Made by a program: the position numbers and the translations under genes
Shown: piece by piece, positions 8,970 through 18,239 of the stretch
How the letters are laid out: each line of letters starts with the position of its first letter
Numbering within the stretch: the first letter of the stretch is position 1
Assembly (NCBI GenBank): GCA_022842065.1
Contig: JALHQH010000019.1
Span: 124,001 to 188,000, forward strand
Source of the DNA: Caldilineaceae bacterium
GTDB lineage: Bacteria > Chloroflexota > Anaerolineae > Caldilineales > Caldilineaceae
Length of the DNA stretch: 64,000 bases
Direction: 5' to 3'
Notes under the pieces: model-generated
Told to the model about the DNA's origin: nothing
Seen by the model: the letters and a program-made list of their open reading frames with translations, nothing else
Databases searched by the model: none

Positions 8970-10091
8970 TCAGACAAAGAGTACATGGCCGCTGCCGGGC
9001 GCGGCCAATACCGTGCCATTGGCATAGGCCAATTCACCACGTAAGATCACACGCTCGACCTGCCCATAAAGAGTTTGGTCAGCAAAAGGACTCCACCCAA
9101 CTTTGGTGATGAGCGCTTCGTTGCGTAACACAAAGGGGGTGTCAACGTCAACTTCAATATAGGTGTCAGGTTGCGCCGGAATGCCGTAGATGCGCTGGGG
9201 CGCATCGATACAGCGGGTGGTAATATCCGTCAGCGCCAGCCGCCCTTCATGGACAGCGGTCAGCAGCAACGGCAACATCGTTTCAACCCCTGGCACACCA
9301 GGCGGGGGGGCACTGGGCGGCGTACTCGTGCCAATCCCTTTTTCGGCCAATGTGTGAGGGGCATGATCGGTGGCAAAAATATCGACCACATCGAGATTGG
9401 CCCAAAGTGCCGCCACATCATCCGGCGTGGCCAGGCGCGGGCGCATATCACCCAGGGTGCCCAGCCGTTCAGCATCGACCGTGGTCAAAAAGAGATGGTG
9501 GGGGGTCACTTCACAAGTAACTGGGTAACCCTGCTCCTTGGCACGCCGGATCAGTTCGATCTCGCTGCGCCGGGTGACATGGACAATATGCAGCGGCACC
9601 GCATAAAGCTGGCTGAGGGCGAGGCAGACCGGCAACATTAACTCTTCGGCGTGGACAGCAATGGGACCAAGGCCACTCGGGTTTTGCGTGCTGCGATAGC
9701 CAACTGCGGCGGCCCGTTCGGCCCAACTGCGGAAGAAGCGATGCATGTGCGCCAGCTCATCAATGCGCAGACTGCCAAAGGTGTCGCTGACATAGATTTT
9801 GAGGCCACAGGCAGCCTGTGCCACCGGTAGATAAGCATCGAGTTCCGTACTGGTGGCGCCGACAAAGATGCCGATGTCACAGCGCGCTTTGGCTTGTGCC
9901 AGTGCCACTTTTTCCTGAAAGCGTTCGGGCGTCGCAGTCGGCGGCAAGGTATTGGGCATGTCAAGCATGACGGTCACGCCGCCGGCCAGGGCGGCGGCAC
10001 TGCCGGTGGCGAAATCTTCTTTATGGGTATAGCCAGGCTCACGCAGATGAACGTGGGCGTCGATCAAGCCGGGTAGGCGAATGGTGGTCAT
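8970..10091 (-). CDS. pyrC: Dihydroorotase (CAD-like, short N-terminus)
   Basis: 373 residues. Reversibly cyclises N-carbamoyl-aspartate to dihydroorotate. It starts [20 protein letters not shown]: the metal-binding HVH is at residue 13, so the usual 45-55-residue N-terminal beta strand region of class I enzymes is missing. [36 protein letters not shown] (probable metal-bridging Lys) and [13 protein letters not shown] follow in order. This arrangement resembles the dihydroorotase domain of eukaryotic CAD more than E. coli PyrC. The open frame extends to 10181, but that part overlaps a small inverted-repeat element, so ATG 10091 is preferred. It precedes pyrB on the same strand. Confidence 0.92.
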   Translation of the reverse strand: MTTIRLPGLIDAHVHLREPGYTHKEDFATGSAAALAGGVTVMLDMPNTLPPTATPERFQEKVALAQAKARCDIGIFVGATSTELDAYLPVAQAACGLKIYVSDTFGSLRIDELAHMHRFFRSWAERAAAVGYRSTQNPSGLGPIAVHAEELMLPVCLALSQLYAVPLHIVHVTRRSEIELIRRAKEQGYPVTCEVTPHHLFLTTVDAERLGTLGDMRPRLATPDDVAALWANLDVVDIFATDHAPHTLAEKGIGTSTPPSAPPPGVPGVETMLPLLLTAVHEGRLALTDITTRCIDAPQRIYGIPAQPDTYIEVDVDTPFVLRNEALITKVGWSPFADQTLYGQVERVILRGELAYANGTVLAAPGSGHVLFV

Positions 10092-10102
10092 AGTAGTTTC
10101 AG

Positions 10103-10168
10103 TTTGATAGGACTTACACAGAACTGGTGGGCAGAGCCGTGACAGGTTTTGCGTAAGTCCTATTTGAT
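10103..10168. mobile_element. Miniature inverted-repeat element with candidate 6-bp target duplication
   Basis: The terminal repeats aggacttac (10109) and gtaagtcct (10153) face each other over a 54-bp body, and the whole is flanked by tttgat on both sides (10103-10108 and 10163-10168). The terminus taggacttacgc also appears alone at 54714-54727. It sits immediately upstream of the pyrC start codon. It has no coding capacity. Confidence 0.55.
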
Positions 10169-10341
10169 AAAAATGCGTCAAAAGTCAATCGACAATCGAC
10201 TTATTCTAAGCTAGGGTAGAGGGCGCGCCAAATTCGTTAGACCGATTGGGGGCTTTATGGCAGCAAAATGTCAGGAAAATCAGCGCCCATCACCTATACT
10301 TGCAGGTGTCAACCGATAAATCAAAACGAAAGGAACCCAAA

Positions 10342-11556
10342 ATGCAACTGCTCCGTACACCCCGCGTCGGAAACCGGACACTCTTGATCGCCATCGGGGC
10401 GATCATTCTGATCTTTTTCGTCTATAGCTTTTCCAGCCAATTCTTCTACTTTTTTGAACGGGTCGAAGAACAGGAGGTCGGCGTCAAATTTCGCAGCGGC
10501 CGGATCGCCGACATCGTAGGGCCAGGGGTCTATAGTGACGTTGGGCTTTTTGTCGAGATCAAGCGGGTCTCCAGCGAAGCGGTGCCTTTCCGGGTCACCG
10601 ATGAAGAGCTGATCACCAAGGATAAACAGCGCATCGGCCTGGTGGTGACTGGGGATGTCTTCCGCCCTGGCATTGCCCATGTGGATACGATCCAAAAGCT
10701 GTGGGCGCAATATAACCAGCATTATCTGAATGATGAAATTGCCCGCAACACGATTGAAGATCGCGCACGCCAGGCGATGAAAGTCTGTGTCGGTGATCGC
10801 ATCTTTGACGAAGCGGTGATTGGGGCGGCCCGCGACGAGTTGCGCGCCTGTATCGACAGCGAATTGGATGAGCTGGCGAGTAGCTATGGCCTGAATGTCT
10901 CTAACGTCGCTGTGCCGGATGTGATTCTCTTGCCCGATGCCCAAGCTCGCCTTGACGAAATTGTGCAGAGCCGTCTGCAGACGGAAAAGGCCAAGCAGGA
11001 TGAATTACGTGCCCGTGCCGAAGCCGCGGCGGAACAGGCTCGCCAGGAAGGTGCCATCCGCGTCGAACAGAGCCGGATCCAAGAAGAGTCACGCCAACAA
11101 AAGACCTTGGCCGAACTGGAGCGCGAAAAGATCGAGGCGCAAAAGGTCGTGATCGAGGCGGAACGAGCGAACGAGTTGGCCCGGGTCGAAGCCCAACGGG
11201 CAATTATTCAGGCCGAAAAGGATAACGATCTGCTGGCGGCTAACCTGGAACTGGAAATTCAGACCGCACGTGCTAAGGCTGCCATCGAGCAAGCCAACGC
11301 CGACCTGGCCCCCCAAGTTGCGCTGGCTGCCCTTTACGCCGCCAATCCCAGCTATCTGCAAATTCAGATTGCCCAGGCCAATGCCAGCGCCCTCAAGGCG
11401 ACCGACAAGCTGATCTTTACCCCGGAAGGCACCGCGCCGACCATTGTCTTACCCGGTCCCGGCATCTTGCCGACGGTAGATACCAATCCAGCCACCGCCG
11501 CCAGCACAGAGACGGCGTTAGTTGAAACAGAAGACGAAACTGCGACAGCGCCATAG
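10342..11556 (+). CDS. SPFH/Band 7 (prohibitin-like) membrane protein
   Basis: A 404-residue protein anchored by one N-terminal membrane helix (residues 12-38, LLIAIGAIILIFFVYSF). The SPFH domain follows: EEQEVGVKFRSGRIADIVGPGVY through the region with ITKDKQRIGLVVTGDVFRP. From about residue 220 to 330 comes a long Glu/Ala/Arg-rich coiled coil (LRARAEAAAEQARQEGAIR), then a Pro/Thr-rich tail. Such proteins form large membrane-bound rings that organise microdomains or regulate proteases. No FtsH, HflC or NfeD partner is adjacent, so the specific partner is unknown. ATG 10342 has AAAGGAA in front of it and begins the conserved region. The gene stands alone between the pyr genes and glcF. Confidence 0.85.
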   Translation: MQLLRTPRVGNRTLLIAIGAIILIFFVYSFSSQFFYFFERVEEQEVGVKFRSGRIADIVGPGVYSDVGLFVEIKRVSSEAVPFRVTDEELITKDKQRIGLVVTGDVFRPGIAHVDTIQKLWAQYNQHYLNDEIARNTIEDRARQAMKVCVGDRIFDEAVIGAARDELRACIDSELDELASSYGLNVSNVAVPDVILLPDAQARLDEIVQSRLQTEKAKQDELRARAEAAAEQARQEGAIRVEQSRIQEESRQQKTLAELEREKIEAQKVVIEAERANELARVEAQRAIIQAEKDNDLLAANLELEIQTARAKAAIEQANADLAPQVALAALYAANPSYLQIQIAQANASALKATDKLIFTPEGTAPTIVLPGPGILPTVDTNPATAASTETALVETEDETATAP

Positions 11557-11583
11557 TCGCCTCCAATCAACCAATTGTTTGAT

Positions 11584-11619
11584 AACCGCCCCGGCAACGC
11601 TAACGTTGCCGGGGCGGTT
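11584..11619. terminator. Perfect 16-bp hairpin after the SPFH gene
   Basis: Arms aaccgccccggcaacg (11584-11599) and its exact complement (11604-11619) with a 4-base loop ctaa. GC-rich and 28 bp after the stop codon, so it is placed like a terminator, but there is no run of T after it. Termination or mRNA 3'-end stabilisation are both possible. Confidence 0.6.
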
Positions 11620-11637
11620 CTGTGATCGGCCCGTGTA

Positions 11638-11700
11638 CTCAGCATCCCCAGATGCTGAGCCCATTTCCCCATCACGCCCGTTCGCATCTGGGGATGCGAA
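11638..11700. repeat. Paired hairpins, mutually complementary
   Basis: Two small hairpins, ctcagcatc-n4-gatgctgag (11638-11659) and ttcgcatc-n4-gatgcgaa (11681-11700). The first contains gcatccccagatgc and the second gcatctggggatgc, which are reverse complements, so the two can also pair with each other into one longer stem. The region 11620-11801 contains no gene. Confidence 0.55.
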
Positions 11701-11801
11701 CTACACGCGGCCAAGCAGCTTGCATAACTCCTCTAATTCATAGATAATCTACGAACACCTACGCGTAAATTTCTAACCTGAGATTCAGATCAAGCCAACT
11801 T

Positions 11802-13115
11802 ATGACCATTTCAGCCCAACCAGCGGAAGCGACCGATCTAATCGTTACCCCCTTACAATCAGCCGAATTCAAGGCACTGCTCAACCAATGTGTCCATTGT
11901 GGACTTTGTTTGCCGGCCTGTCCCACCTATAGTATCTTTCAGACCGAGATGGACAGCCCGCGTGGGCGCATTCAACTGATGCATGCCGCCGCGGATGGAC
12001 GCATTGACACCAGCGGCCTCTTTCAAACCCACATTGAGCGCTGCCTTGGTTGCCGCGCCTGTGAAACCGCTTGCCCGTCCGGCGTGCATTACGGCACCCT
12101 CTTTGAGATGGCGCGCACGGCGATTGCTACCGAACAACCGCAAACCCCAAGCGAACGGGTGGTGCGCCGGTTGGCCCTGCGTGAGTTGCTGCCCCATCGC
12201 GGGCGACTACGTTTGCTGGCGCGACTCTTACAAATCTACCAAAAGTTGGGCCTCTCCAGCGTTGTCCGCAAGTTGACCTTTCTACCCGCGGGGCTGCGCG
12301 ACATGGAAGCACTTTTGCCGCCGCTCTCGACTGCCTATCCGACTTATGCCAAGCCGGCCCCCGCCATCGGCACCAAACGGGGGGAAGTTGCCTTCTTTTA
12401 CGGCTGTATCCAGGATGCCTTTCTCACCGGGGTTAATGCGGCAACCGTGCGCGTGCTACAACACAATGGCTATGAAGTTCACTTTCCGGCCGCCCAAAGC
12501 TGTTGTGGGGCCGCGACCTTGCACCTGGGCGAAATGGAACAGGCCCGAGCGTTGGCACGGCGCAATATTGATGCCTGTGGCGACCGTGACTATGTGGCGC
12601 TGATCAACAATGCCGGCGGCTGTGGTGCCGTCTTCAAGGAATATGATCACCTGCTCAAAGATGACCCAACCTACGCCGCCAAGGCTAAGGGCTTCGTCGC
12701 CAAGATGTGCGACATCAACGAGTTTCTCGGCGATCATCTGCACCAGCCGCCGACGAAACCGATCCAGGCGCGGGTGACCTACGTCGAATCCTGCCATTTG
12801 CGCCACGGGCAGAAGGTGGTTAAACAGCCGCGGCAGCTGCTCGCCGCGATTCCCGGCCTCACCTTTACCGAGTTGCAGCGCCCCGACCAATGTTGTGGCA
12901 GCGCGGGGGTCTATAACATCACCCAGCCCCAAACCGCCAACCAGGTGCTCGACGCCAAGCTCGCCGACGTGCAGCAGACGGGCGCCACGATTGTGGTGAC
13001 GAGTAACACCGGCTGTCACATGCAGCTGATCTATGGCGTGCGCAAGGCTGGGATCAACGCCGAAGTGGTGCACTTGGTCGAGTTGCTGGATCGGGCGTAT
13101 CAAGTAGGAGGGTAA
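11802..13115 (+). CDS. glcF: Glycolate oxidase iron-sulfur subunit
   Basis: 437 residues. Two 4Fe-4S ferredoxin-type clusters are bound at the N-terminus: CVHCGLCLPACP (Cys 30, 33, 36, 40) and CLGCRACETACP (Cys 81, 84, 87, 91). Two CCG domains follow, seen as SCCGAATLH and QCCGSAGVYN, the hallmark of GlcF/heterodisulfide-reductase-D-like electron-transfer subunits. The protein passes electrons from the flavoprotein GlcD to the respiratory chain. The flavin subunits are encoded as a fusion at 14997, two genes away, so the operon is interrupted by a DUF4058 gene and a minus-strand gene. Length is close to E. coli GlcF. Confidence 0.93.
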   Translation: MTISAQPAEATDLIVTPLQSAEFKALLNQCVHCGLCLPACPTYSIFQTEMDSPRGRIQLMHAAADGRIDTSGLFQTHIERCLGCRACETACPSGVHYGTLFEMARTAIATEQPQTPSERVVRRLALRELLPHRGRLRLLARLLQIYQKLGLSSVVRKLTFLPAGLRDMEALLPPLSTAYPTYAKPAPAIGTKRGEVAFFYGCIQDAFLTGVNAATVRVLQHNGYEVHFPAAQSCCGAATLHLGEMEQARALARRNIDACGDRDYVALINNAGGCGAVFKEYDHLLKDDPTYAAKAKGFVAKMCDINEFLGDHLHQPPTKPIQARVTYVESCHLRHGQKVVKQPRQLLAAIPGLTFTELQRPDQCCGSAGVYNITQPQTANQVLDAKLADVQQTGATIVVTSNTGCHMQLIYGVRKAGINAEVVHLVELLDRAYQVGG

Positions 13116-13116
13116 G

Positions 13117-14130
13117 ATGAAACCAGTACAACCAGTTAAGAATCAATATGTAGGCATCAACGCTCACCTGCATAGTCATTGGCAAGCTGATGGAGAGTGG
13201 CACGAGTTTCACACCGCTTATATTGTCTACTTAATTGCCAATCTTAAGCGACAACTGCGCCCGCTTGGCTACACAGCGGGGATCGAATCATCATTACAAA
13301 TTCGCCGCATGGATCAGTTCGACAGTCGGCCAGCATCTGACATCGGCATCCATGATCTAGATGTGGTCCGCGCTAGTCGCCCGCCAACACAAATGACAGG
13401 TAGTGGCACCACAAGTGGTGTCTATGATCTCGTGCTTGATTTACCCGCACTGGTAGAGAGTGAAGCAGAAGTCGCCGAATACAGGGCGATTGCGATCTAC
13501 GAGGTACGCGCCACAAAAGAACGGGGCGAGCCAGTGGCATGGATCGAAATTCTTTCACCGGCCAACAAGCCCGGCGGACGGCATGACGTGGAATATCGCG
13601 AGAAACGGGATAAATTATTCGACAGTGCGCTGGTCTTTGTAGAGATCGATTTTCTACATGAATCACCCCCAACGTTTAACACCATTCCGACTTACTACGC
13701 CCCAAAACAGCGACCCGTTTTTGACCCAAACGCCCATCCCTACCGTGTGATCGTCATTGATCCACGACCAATGTTTACCCAGGGGAAAGCCCATCTTTAT
13801 CACTTTGATGTAGAGATGCCGATTCCGCAAATCATGGTCCCACTGAGCGCTGACGACACGGTTACGGTTGATCTGCAATCACCCTATAACCGGACCTTAG
13901 AAGAGACGCTCTTCACCAGCGAATTTGTCGACTATACCCAGTTTCCGCAAAATTTTGATCGCTACAGCCCCGCCGATCAGCAGCGGATAGCGCTGCGGAT
14001 GGTTGCGGTGCTAGAAGCATCAACAGCGGGCAAACATCTAGAGGATGGACCATTTCCTACACTTTCACTGCCACTAGCAGAAGCACTTGCCATGTTCGAA
14101 AGGCTGACACAGCGCATTGTGCAGCAATAA
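13117..14130 (+). CDS. DUF4058 family protein
   Basis: 337 residues, beginning 1 bp after the glcF stop codon and preceded by gtaggagg, so translation is probably coupled. The family features are visible: an N-terminal WHEFHTAYIVYLIANLKRQL helix, DIGIHDLDVV, YRAIAIYEV, WIEILSPANKPGG and a late YNRTLEETLFT segment. DUF4058 proteins are abundant in Chloroflexota and cyanobacteria, often in several copies per genome, and their function is not known; a restriction-nuclease-like fold has been suggested for related families. There is no evidence that it takes part in glycolate oxidation. Base composition (more AT than glcF) suggests it was inserted into the glc operon. Confidence 0.85.
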   Translation: MKPVQPVKNQYVGINAHLHSHWQADGEWHEFHTAYIVYLIANLKRQLRPLGYTAGIESSLQIRRMDQFDSRPASDIGIHDLDVVRASRPPTQMTGSGTTSGVYDLVLDLPALVESEAEVAEYRAIAIYEVRATKERGEPVAWIEILSPANKPGGRHDVEYREKRDKLFDSALVFVEIDFLHESPPTFNTIPTYYAPKQRPVFDPNAHPYRVIVIDPRPMFTQGKAHLYHFDVEMPIPQIMVPLSADDTVTVDLQSPYNRTLEETLFTSEFVDYTQFPQNFDRYSPADQQRIALRMVAVLEASTAGKHLEDGPFPTLSLPLAEALAMFERLTQRIVQQ

Positions 14131-14184
14131 CTATGCGCCACGCGCCCAAAGGAGACCCGAAGGGGAGGAGAACACCATCGGAAA

Positions 14185-14793
14185 TTACGCTTGAATTTCG
14201 GTCGAAGAGGCTAAGCCATGCAAAGTCAAGATCAGATGATTGAGTACATCACGCCCCAGTACGATCATATCATTTTGCTTATCGGCAGCAACACGTACGT
14301 GCGGAAAAGTATGCGGTCCAATTGCCAGTGCGACAGTATAAACATCAATAAGTGAGCGCGCACCCGTGACAGTACGCATGATAAGCTGTCCGGCACGACG
14401 AGCTTTGATTGCACGTAGCTGAGATAAGGGTAACGGTGCAATCCAGACAAATTCAGTGGGAAAGCGTTGGTAAACCCGTAACGTCAAAGCCAAACCGTCT
14501 TTGTCATGATCAATTAATTTCTTGTTGTAAATGGCAACATACTCGTTGGGGTATTGCGCCAGTAGTGTTGGGTGGAGAGCAAGGAAGGCTTCCCGTTCAC
14601 GGATGAGAGCTTCATCCATAGCGGTCGTCAATTCATCGACTGTTGTTGCGTCTGCCGACGTTACGTTGCTCTCCCCAACCAAACTATCCAACAAAGTTTT
14701 AGCCAACAGCAGACGGTCTGCCGCGGAAAATTGTTTGGACAAGCGTATCATATCTGATAAGTTAGGTTGCCAGTTTTTCAAGGTGGATGCCAT
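14185..14793 (-). pseudogene. DUF5678-retropepsin deletion fusion, catalytic half missing
   Basis: A 202-residue open frame that joins two normally separate proteins. Residues 1-120 contain the DUF5678 pattern ALHPTLLAQYPNEYVAIYNK followed by LIDHDKDGLALTLRVYQRFP and EFVWIAP, its usual end. Immediately after comes the C-terminal part of a clan AA aspartyl protease: LRAIKARRAGQLIMRTVTG, then HTFPHVRVAADKQND and MIVLGRDVLNHLILTLHG. The N-terminal half of the protease, which should carry the catalytic Asp-Thr/Ser-Gly, is absent. In related genomes the two are, as I recall, adjacent genes, so an in-frame deletion across the gene boundary is the simplest explanation. It is encoded against the glc operon. 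Confidence 0.6.
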
Positions 14794-14996
14794 CGTTTTA
14801 TCGCCTGTGTGAGCAAAAGTCTGCGTAAATGATACCGCAAATAGAATCTATCCGAAAAGCGGTCAACTGAGCCCAAATCAATGGACCTACACATACCAAA
14901 CCATCATCTGCCCGGCAACCGCCCTCTTACATCAGAAGGCCAGCAGTCAGAAATCATCAGACGAATTTATCACAACAAAAGAGATAGACGTTACCC

Positions 14997-17579
14997 ATGC
15001 TGACAACTCACCCAACCCAAACGCTGACAACCCTCTTCAAAAAAGCGCAACTTGCCCTCCACCCGGTGGAACTGATCACCTATGAAGTCGATGCCGGCTT
15101 TGATCGGGGCAAACCCGATGGGGTCTTCTTCCCCGAATCGGCGGCGGATGTGAGCCGGATCATGCGCTGGGCCGCGGAAAGCAAGACCCCCTTGGTGGCG
15201 CGTGGGGCGGGGACGGGGCTATCCGGTGGGGCGGTGGCCGAACATGGCGGCATTATTATTGAGTTCGCACGCATGAAGCGCATCCTTACGCTTGATCCGC
15301 TCTATCGCAGCGCCGTGGTTGAGCCGGGGGTGGTTAACCTGACGCTGGATAATGAGGCGAAAAAGCTGGGGCTTTATTTCCCGCCCGATCCCTCAAGCCA
15401 GCGCTCATCGGTGCTGGGTGGCAACATTGGCGAAAATTCGGGCGGCCCGCACTGTTTCAAATACGGGGTGACCACCAACTATGTCACCGGGTTGGAAGTG
15501 GTGCTGGCCAATGGCGAGATCTGTCAATTTGGCGGCGAAGCCTTTGATTATCCCGAATATGATCTCTGCGGCGCGTTGGTGGGCAGCGAAGGCACTTTAG
15601 GCGTTTTCACCAAAGCCTATGTGCGGTTGATGCGCAACCCACCCGGCGTCAAGACCCTGATGGTCGCCTTTCCTTCGATTGAAACCGCGGGCGAAGCCGT
15701 CTCCCAAGTGATCGCGGCGGGGCTGGTACCGGCCACGCTGGAGATGATGGACAAGAAGGTGATGGGCATGATCGAGGCTTACGCCGGGGCGGGACTACCG
15801 GTTAATGCCGAGGCTGGGCTGATTGTTGAAGTTGACGGCTACCCCGCCGGACTGGACAGCCAGATGGAGGAAGTCGCCGATATTCTCACCCGCCACGGCG
15901 GTTACAATCTACGCATTGCTGCCTCCGAAGAAGAACGGCAGAAGATCTGGTATGGGCGCAAGAGCGCCGCCGGGGCCTTCTCCCGCCTTTCACCCAACTT
16001 TTACCTGGTCGATGTCACCGTGCCGCGCAGCCGCCTGGCCGATATGCTGGCTGCGGTCAACGCGGTCTGTGACAGTTACGGCTTGCAGACCGGCCACGTC
16101 TTTCATGCGGGCGATGGCAACCTCCACCCCGCCATCCTCTGCGATGCGCGTGACCCTGAGTTGATGAGTCGCGTCTTTGCCGCCTGCGACGCGATTATCG
16201 ACCTCTGTGTCGAACGCAACGGCAGTATCACCGGCGAGCATGGGGTGGGCATTGAAAAGCGGCGCTACATGGGGGTGATGTACACCCCCGCCGAGCTATC
16301 AGCCATGCTTGATCTCAAGGCGATCTTCGACCCGGCTGGGCTGCTCAATCCAGGCAAGATTTTCCCTGATCAAGTGCCTACGCCTACACCAGTTGTGCCG
16401 CAACCACCTACGACGCCCATTTTCGCCCCGCATACGGTCGAAGAGGCCGTGGCAGGACTTGCCGCACTGGCTGCCGTGCGTAAACCGATTACGATCACCA
16501 GCAAAACAGTCGAGGTAGATCAAGGCTTTGTTTTGACTACGCGCAATCTCACCGGCATCAAAGCCTTTGCCCCCGCCGATCTCTATATCACCGTGGGAGC
16601 CGGCACTACCGTGGCGGACTTAGACGCCTATCTAGCGCCGCAGCAGTTGCAAACCGCGCTGGTCAGCCCCTGGCCGGGGGCAACAGTCGGCGATCTGCTG
16701 GCGGCCAATGTGAGTGCGCCGTTGCGGATGCGGTATGGCAGCCTGCGTGATAACCTGTTAAGCGCCACCGTTGCCCTGGCCGATGGTCGTGTGATCAAAA
16801 CGGGGCGCGTCGTCGTCAAAAATGTGGCTGGCTATGATCTGACCAAGTTACAGGTGGGCGCGTATGGTACATTGGGGCTGATCACCGATGCCACCCTCAA
16901 ACTTTTCGGCCAACCACGGGCGCGACAGAGCATTGCCATCGGGGCCGCTGATCTGGCCCAAGCGTTTGCCCTGGCGCGGGCGGTTACCCCCCATTTGCTG
17001 GTGAGCGCCGGCGCAGTGATCCTGCCTAGCCAAATGCTGCCATCGCCTATTAGCGCGCCCTATGCACTGGTCATCACCACCGAAGGCATTCCCGAGGATG
17101 TCGAGAGTGAATTGGCCGAAGTCAAGATGCAATTGGCCAAACAAGGGGCACCCAACCCCATGCTGCTGGCAACGCAGACCAGTACCACCCTGTGGGCGGA
17201 AACATTAGCCAGCGCGGGTGATACGCAACTGCTCTTACGCGTTGGTCTCCCGCCAAAGGCGCTGGCCTACTATTGCACGGTGGTGGCCTCCCAACTCGCC
17301 GCCACCACTAATTGGATCAGCGATCCAGTTCATGGGCTACTCTATCTAGTGGCACAGCCGTCGACAGAAAGCGCCGCGCATGAGTGGTTGACTGCGTTAC
17401 GTAACGCGGCACAACAAGCCCAAGGCTATGCCATGTTGATGAGTTTACCACTAGCGTATGACCAGGTATTGCGCCGCTGGGATCAGCCAAGCCAGGCGCA
17501 CGCGCTGATGCTAAAATTGCGACAGCGGTGGGACCCACAGGCGATTCTGAACCAGGAATATTTTAATGATTATTCATAA
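14997..17579 (+). CDS. glcD: Glycolate oxidase GlcD-GlcE fusion protein
   Basis: 860 residues containing two FAD_binding_4-type flavoprotein modules. Module 1 (1-455) is a complete GlcD: GAGTGLSGGAVAEHGG, GNIGENSGGPHCFKYG, HVFHAGDGNLHPAILCD and GEHGVGIEKRRYM, followed by the terminal LNPGKIFPD. A Pro/Thr-rich linker (about 458-478) leads to module 2 (480-860), GlcE-like: LYITVGAGTTVADLDAYL, WPGATVGDLLAAN, and KNVAGYDLTKLQVGAYGT. Together with GlcF it oxidises glycolate (or D-lactate/2-hydroxyacids) to the 2-oxo acid and feeds quinone. In E. coli these are separate subunits. The fused gene is followed after 21 bp by TRAP permease genes, linking uptake and oxidation. Confidence 0.9.
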   Translation: MLTTHPTQTLTTLFKKAQLALHPVELITYEVDAGFDRGKPDGVFFPESAADVSRIMRWAAESKTPLVARGAGTGLSGGAVAEHGGIIIEFARMKRILTLDPLYRSAVVEPGVVNLTLDNEAKKLGLYFPPDPSSQRSSVLGGNIGENSGGPHCFKYGVTTNYVTGLEVVLANGEICQFGGEAFDYPEYDLCGALVGSEGTLGVFTKAYVRLMRNPPGVKTLMVAFPSIETAGEAVSQVIAAGLVPATLEMMDKKVMGMIEAYAGAGLPVNAEAGLIVEVDGYPAGLDSQMEEVADILTRHGGYNLRIAASEEERQKIWYGRKSAAGAFSRLSPNFYLVDVTVPRSRLADMLAAVNAVCDSYGLQTGHVFHAGDGNLHPAILCDARDPELMSRVFAACDAIIDLCVERNGSITGEHGVGIEKRRYMGVMYTPAELSAMLDLKAIFDPAGLLNPGKIFPDQVPTPTPVVPQPPTTPIFAPHTVEEAVAGLAALAAVRKPITITSKTVEVDQGFVLTTRNLTGIKAFAPADLYITVGAGTTVADLDAYLAPQQLQTALVSPWPGATVGDLLAANVSAPLRMRYGSLRDNLLSATVALADGRVIKTGRVVVKNVAGYDLTKLQVGAYGTLGLITDATLKLFGQPRARQSIAIGAADLAQAFALARAVTPHLLVSAGAVILPSQMLPSPISAPYALVITTEGIPEDVESELAEVKMQLAKQGAPNPMLLATQTSTTLWAETLASAGDTQLLLRVGLPPKALAYYCTVVASQLAATTNWISDPVHGLLYLVAQPSTESAAHEWLTALRNAAQQAQGYAMLMSLPLAYDQVLRRWDQPSQAHALMLKLRQRWDPQAILNQEYFNDYS

Positions 17580-17600
17580 GCCCAATGAAAGGAAAGGCGG

Positions 17601-18173
17601 ATGAAAGCACTACTCAAATTTGCCGCGGCGGTTGACCGCTTTACCGAATGGCAAGGTTTTCTTTCGGCACTGTTAGTTCTAGTGGTGATTCTGGTTGGCT
17701 TTTACAATGTCGTCACCCGCTACATCGGCCAATGGATCGGCGTTACCCTTTCGTCCAATCTGTATATCGAATTACAGTGGTATCTCTTCTCGGCCATCTT
17801 TTTTTTGGGTTTTGCTTACATTCTCAAACATCACATCAATGTGCGGGTTGACTTCTTTTATAGTCGCTGGAGTGAACGGGGCAAGGCGCAGCTCGACTTC
17901 TGGGGCACGGTCCTTTGTTTGATCCCCTTTTGTCTGTTGGGTCTCTATGTGACTTTTTCACCGGTCATGCGCTCGTGGGTGACCTGGGAGATGTCCAATG
18001 ATGCCAACGGGCTGCCGCGTGCGCCGGTTAAATCGCTGATCGTCATGGCCTTTAGCTTTCTGCTGATCCAAGCCATTGCCCAGGCGATCCGGTACTATGC
18101 GATTATGCGCGGCGACACAGAAGTCGTTCATACGCTTTACAGCCAAGGTGCCGAAGAGTTACCCGGCGCATAA
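17601..18173 (+). CDS. dctQ: TRAP transporter small permease (DctQ type)
   Basis: 190 residues with four hydrophobic helices (about 22-45, 60-80, 96-118, 140-165) and the DctQ core pattern VVTRYIGQWIG...SSNLYIELQWYLFSAIFFLGFAY (shown in parts), including the helix-2 LQWYLF segment and LKHHINVRVDFFY. It is the small membrane subunit that joins the large permease to the binding protein. The start is preceded by AAAGGAAAGG. It begins 21 bp after the glcD-E fusion and 66 bp before dctM, so the three are probably one transcript. Confidence 0.9.
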   Translation: MKALLKFAAAVDRFTEWQGFLSALLVLVVILVGFYNVVTRYIGQWIGVTLSSNLYIELQWYLFSAIFFLGFAYILKHHINVRVDFFYSRWSERGKAQLDFWGTVLCLIPFCLLGLYVTFSPVMRSWVTWEMSNDANGLPRAPVKSLIVMAFSFLLIQAIAQAIRYYAIMRGDTEVVHTLYSQGAEELPGA

Positions 18174-18239
18174 GCCCACCCGACGACCAATCGACTAAAC
18201 AACCAATCGACCACACGACTTTTACCGAAGGAGAACAGC

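Noticed and set aside
12456..13103. Minus-strand open frame within glcF
   Set aside because: It mirrors codon bias of glcF and shows no recognisable domain.
13117..14130. DUF4058 as a new glycolate oxidase subunit
   Set aside because: The family is widespread in many unrelated contexts; adjacency and coupling alone do not support a shared function.
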